Assembly (NCBI RefSeq): GCF_019038435.1
Contig: NZ_JAGPOX010000070.1
Span: 1 to 48,380 of the forward strand
Source of the DNA: Nocardia alni
GTDB lineage: Bacteria; Actinomycetota; Actinomycetes; Mycobacteriales; Mycobacteriaceae
DNA length: 48,380 bases
Direction of reading: 5' to 3'
Positions 14,101 to 20,100 of this stretch are shown piece after piece. Below the pieces are notes generated by a model. It searched no databases and was not told the DNA's origin. It saw only the letters and a list, made by a program, of their open reading frames with translations. The stretch's first letter is position 1, and each line of letters opens with the position of its first letter. The translations under genes and the position numbers were made by a program.

Positions 14101-17100
14101 GCGGCGAGTGGCACCTGGGAACCCGATCCGGGCCGCGTCGATCCACCCGATATGACCATTCCACGTCGCGGCGGCATTCTCGCGGTCGGCCTCGACCACC
14201 TGCCGAAGTTCATGGGCGTCGGGATGAGCGGTGCGGGCGCCCACGGCCTGTACGGGCCCGCCGACGCTCCCCGCGGCCCGGCCGCCCACAGCGACCCGAT
14301 GGTCATCGACAAATCCGGTGCCAAGCCCGGAACCACTGTGCCGCAGGACTCCCCCGGTACACAGCCGCACCGGCGAGTGCTGCCCGCCGCCTACGACGGC
14401 ACGAGCGGCACACACGACACTTCGGCCGCCACGGGTGAACGAGCGCCGAACCACACGGACTTCGCACCGGCGGATATCCAACTTCCGAACAGCACAACAA
14501 CTCCCGACCGCAGCCGCCCGGACGGCGCCGTCGGAGTCACCTCCGACGGCAGCACCTCGCACCCTCGCACCGGCACCACCCCGCACACCACCACTGGCGC
14601 CGAGCAGCACAACGACTGCGCCCCGAAAACACTCGCCGAACTGAAGCGCCGCACCGGCAGCCCCGTCGTCGTCACCATCGACGCACCGGTCGGCCCCACC
14701 GGCATCACCCGCGACCGGCTCGAAACGCACGCCGGCGCAAGCACGCAGCCCTTCGCCGACCACGCCGCGATCGCCGACGAACTGCGCAACCTCGGCGACG
14801 GCGCGGTGGCGCTGGTCGTCGACTCCTACACCACCACCGACGCACAGGGCATCGGCGCGCACACCTACCTGCTGGTCAACGAGAACGGCGCCATCACCGT
14901 GGTCGACCGCGGATCCGGTGTGGAGCACGACTTCCCGCCGGCGCCACTGCGGGAGATGTCCGGTACCGAAGCGATTCTGTATACGGCACAAGGTATTCCG
15001 CACAACCGCGTGCAACAGGCATACGGCCTCGCCCACGATCCGGCGGACCAGGGCCACATCGGCGACGACGGAGTGCGCCGGTTCGAGTCCGACGACGCCG
15101 GTAGCAGTTTCGGCTTCCACCGGCTGAGCGTCTGGCACGAACTACCGCACGAGGTGCGCGACGCGCTGCACGCCTACGAGGAGACGCAGGTCGTCAACTT
15201 CGCGTTGCGCAGGACCTCCACGGACGCCGAACTGGACGACTGGATCGACGAGCTGCACCGCACCGCCGACATGGTGCGTCTCGCGGGCCGGCCACGCGGC
15301 GTCGTGCCGCGATTCGCCGCACTGCACGATCGCCGGGAAGTGCTGTCCGCCAAGAACAATCGTACCGGGGACGACGACGAGCAGCTGCGCCTGCTGGAGG
15401 ACATCCTGGCCGACCCGCGCCCGGCGGCCCGGTGGGACCGGATGGCCGCCGCCGCCCGGCTCGATCGGGTCCTGGGCGTGCACTTCGACCTGCACTACGA
15501 CCGGGATTTCGATCGCGACGCCGTCCGGCACGAGATCGCGCTGCTCGACCAGGCCACCGACCGGCGGCTGCGCCTGACCGAGCCGATTCGAATCGTGCGC
15601 GCTCTCAAAGACATCGACTACATGGCGACGGACGAGCACGGCGCCCCGCTGGGCGACCGTGATCCGGAACTTCTGCTCAACGTCGTGCAGCAGGACCGCG
15701 GCTACATGTCCACCTCGCTCGGCGTCACCGTGCCCCGCCTGGCGGGTGGTTCCTCCTACCGCATGGAACTTCTCGTTCCTCCCGGTGCGCGCGGCGTGCT
15801 GATCGGCAGCGACGCGACCAACCCGGAACAGCGGGAACTGCTGCTGGCCCGCGATACGCGGTACCGGATCTCCCGGATCAGCAGGGACGGCGACATCACC
15901 GTTCTGCACGCGGAAGTCCTGCCACCGCCCGCCGTCGACCCGGCGCGCGGAGAACCGCTCATCGGCTCGTCCAGCGGCGCCGTCGCGGTCACCGGCGAGA
16001 CGCACGCACCGGCGCAGCCGTTCGAGCCGGAGGATGGCGACACCGATTTCGGCGACGCCCTCCACCGGATGCTCGACACACCGATCCTCGACCACATCGC
16101 CCCGACACCCGCCCACCGGCGACCGAACCTCGCGCATCCCGGACTCCAACGCCCCGGTCCGCTGCCCGACGCCGAGCGCCTGGAAAACCTGACCGCCGAA
16201 CAGGTGGCGGCCAAGCTCCCGGTGGTCGCCGTGCCGATCACCGTCACCACCCGCCACTCCGACATGGTGACGTTCGCCGACCACAACGGCGGCAGCTTCT
16301 ACCTGCAGCCCTCCGGCAGGGAGCGCGCGATACTGCGGCAGCCGCAGAACGGACCCGCCTACTACGAGACCGTGCGAACATACGGTCCGACCTATCGCAT
16401 TCCCCTCGAACTGGCGAAGGACTTCAGGTTCCAGCCCGATACCCCCGGCGGCGACACCGGTGATCTGCGCTGGAGCATACGGCCGGACAGCCGGGTCCGA
16501 ATTCTCGGCCGCGACGAGCAGCGCCGATGGGTTTCGCTGCAGATGCCCTACGGTACGACCCTCGCGGCGAAGCCCGGGCGTGGCTCGCGGCGATGGGTGA
16601 AATACCCCGGGGTCGCGGGGTGGACCGAGATCAAGGCGAGCCACCGCATCGTGCCGAGGCTGCCGGACCTCGTCGACCGCCGCGACTCCCCGCTGTTCGG
16701 CCCGAGTGGGTTGCCGAAGTCGCAGGACGCACGCCAGGCCGGCCTCGGCGACTGCGGCCTGGTCGCACCCTTCAAGTGGCTGGCCGAACGCGATCCGCAG
16801 GCGATCCTCGACATGCTGCACGATCACGGCGACGGAACCGTCAGCGTCCGCCTCATGGTCGACGGCGCGCCGGTGTGGGATCGCCACCTGATGACGGTCA
16901 ACGTCGACCAGGACACGAAGTCCACCTCCTTCATCGGCCACAGCCCCGGAGAACCGTTGTGGCCCAGCATCATCGAGAAGGCCTTCGCGCATCGGATCGG
17001 CCGCGACGACGGCTATCTCGGTATCGTCGGAGTCCGGGCCGGCGCGGCGGCGGCACACCTGGGCAAGGGATTCCATCGAGCCGGAACAACCGGCATTCAG

Positions 17101-20100
17101 CAGCCCGTCCATCATGTCGACGACTGGAACTTCCTGAACCCGCTCGGATTCGACATGGACACGGTGCACGAGCTGGTGCGCGACTACGCGGTGCGCGCGG
17201 CTCCGGCGAACAGCCGTCCACCGGTGATCGACCCCGAGTTCGCCCGCGCGGTCGCCGACACCCTGCGAGAATGGCATGTCACGGCCGAAGGCCTGCGCAC
17301 CCGGCGCAACGCGGAGCTCCGGGCCGCCCACACCGACGCTCCCGCATTCGCCGCCGCGTGGAACCTGTTCCTGCACTCCGAGGACCTCTACTCGCCGACC
17401 GGCTTCCGCGCCTACCTGGACGACAACTTCCCGGACCGGTGGAAAACCGAAAAGCAGGCTCTGACAGAGTATTTCAACGATTCGTACGGCGCGATACGCG
17501 GCCTGCGGCCCGAGGACCTCACGCTGACCTCCGGTTCCGAGGTCGCCGCACAGGCGGTCGGCAACCGCATCGGCTACGCACTCGACCGCGGCACCACCCT
17601 GGTCATCGGAACGCAGATGTTCGGATCTGTCTTCGCGAACCGCACCGCGGTGCCCGGCCTGATCGGCAACCACTACTACGCCGTCCTCGGCGTCGAACGC
17701 GACGCGAAGGGCACGCCGCAGCGGCTCATCCTGGACAATCCGCACGACGGGAACGGCACCTATCCCGTCCCCGCCCGCGGCATCCACTACCGCCTCGACT
17801 CCCGGGAAGGCGACTATGTGCCGCACCCGGACGGCGGACGGTACCGGCGGGAAGCCAACGACGACGGCACCTATACCGAGTACGGCATCGAGGCGAACGG
17901 CACCCGGTACCGGGTGAATCCCGATGGCGTCCGGTACGGCATCAACCCGGCCGGGGCCCGGTATCGCAAGGATCCCGACGGCGCGCAACACCACACGTTC
18001 CCCGACGGCAGCCGGTACTGGCAATCGCCCAGCGGCAACATCCGTTTCACGGACAAGTTCGGCAACAAGACGACCCGGCCCGCCAACAGCACCATGTCCT
18101 TCCCTGACCCCTTCCGCACCGACCCACCCGATGTGACCATCCCCCTGCGGGGCGGGATCGTCGCGGTCGATCTCCAGCACCTGCCGAAGTTCAGCACCCT
18201 CGCAGTGAGCGGCGCCGGCGCGTACGGGCTGTACGGAGCCGACTTCCCCACCTCGACCACACCGGGCGGCATCCACGCGACGCCCGGCGTCGTCCCGAGG
18301 GCATCCGGTACGCCGCCCTCACCGGCGCACACGGATCCCGAGATTCCGGTTGCCATGCTGCTCGGCGATTGCGGACCGCTGGCCCTGCGCGAGCTGATCG
18401 AGTTGACCGGCAGCACCACCGCGCGAATCCCCGAGCACCCCATCGGCCCGGACGGCCTCGCTACGACGGACTTCCAGGACGCCGCCGGCGCTCCGCTACG
18501 AAACTTCGTCGATCACCAGGCCGTGGCCGAGGAGCTGCGCGAGCTGGGGCCGGGCGCCACCGCGCTGATCGTGGACGCCTATCGGGGTCCGGCCACCGAT
18601 CACGGCGTCGGAGCGCATGCCTACGTGCTGACCAACGATCGCGGCGTCATCACGGTCAGGGATCCGGGCGCGGGGATCGACCAACCCCTGGGCGCGCATA
18701 CACCGGAGCACGTGGATACCGTCCACGCCGCCGTATTCACCCCCTCCGGGGATCCGCACATCGTCGCCGGCCCCGACCAGCGGCCCCTGCCCGCCACCCG
18801 CATCGGCATGCGGACGTTCGCCACACGCACCGGCGCCGGCGCCGCCGGTGCCGCCAGATTGCCCGTGCGCAACATACGGCGGCGATCGTCGCTGAATCAG
18901 CCCGTACAGAATCAACAGACTCGCGGGACGCGTCAGCAGCCGAGACCGACAGACCGTGCGGCCGCTGAAGCTTCGCGGCCCAACTCGATGAGCGAGTATC
19001 TGAGCCGAGCATCCTCGCGCACCGCAACGCCGCCACCGGACGCCGAGACGGAGACCGGGAGCGCCCCCGATCTGAACCACGCCGCGGTGGGCCACGAGCT
19101 GGGCGGCACCTATCTGCGCGACGCCGACCCCGAGCGCACCGCGGCCGCCATCGCCGGACTGCTGCGCGAGAAGCACCTGTCGCCGCACCCGATCCGTACG
19201 GACGACACGGGCGCGATGTGGTACGACGGCGGGGACGAGCAGCCGGTCCGAGTGCGTATCGACACGGCGCCCATCGGTACGACCGATGTGATCGGTTTCG
19301 ACGAGCGCGCCTACGCCCCGGCGGTCACCGGACGAGTGGAGGGACCGCACGAGATACGACTGCGGGTCTCACAGAACGCCACACCGGATCACATCCGTCA
19401 GGGAGTGGCAGCGATGCTGGCCGAACTCGAAGGTGTGCGCAATCGCGCCGGGCGCGGCAACCTGACCTCCGCGTTGACCGAGCAGTCGCGGACGAACGAC
19501 GCGGCCGGCTACGAACTCGGGGTCAGCGACCTGGGACGCATAGCGGCGATGCGGGTGCTGGCGCACGACATCGCCGAGGCCGACCGGCAGGGCGATACGG
19601 AGCGATCCGCACAACTGCACAGCGATGCCGTCGGCATGATGATCCGCTACGGCCTGGCCGATCATCGGCCACCCAGGTCGATGAATTCCGGATACCGGCC
19701 CGGCGGCCGCCTGCCGATAGCGGGCTGGGGGGCCACCAACGCCCGTCTGCGGGCACTGTCGGGCGCGCTCGGGGCGCACTTCGAGAAGGTGCGCGCCGTG
19801 ACGAACATCGCGGGCACCGGCGCCACGCGCGAGCACGGGGATCGCATCCTCGGCATTCGCGACAAGGATCGCCGGGCCTTGCGTACCGGGGCGCACGAGC
19901 TCATCAAGGAGCGCGATGCCGCCGACGAATCCCTGACACAGGTGGTGCGCGCGGCTGTCGAGGACGGCACCGCACCGGTTTTCGAGCGCCTGATCGTCGG
20001 CGACGGCTGGGCGGCGGTATCGGACTACGCCGGGCTGGACCCGGACAACCCCGAGGGCCAACTCCCCCGGGTCATGGCCATCGGGCAGGACGGCGAACCA

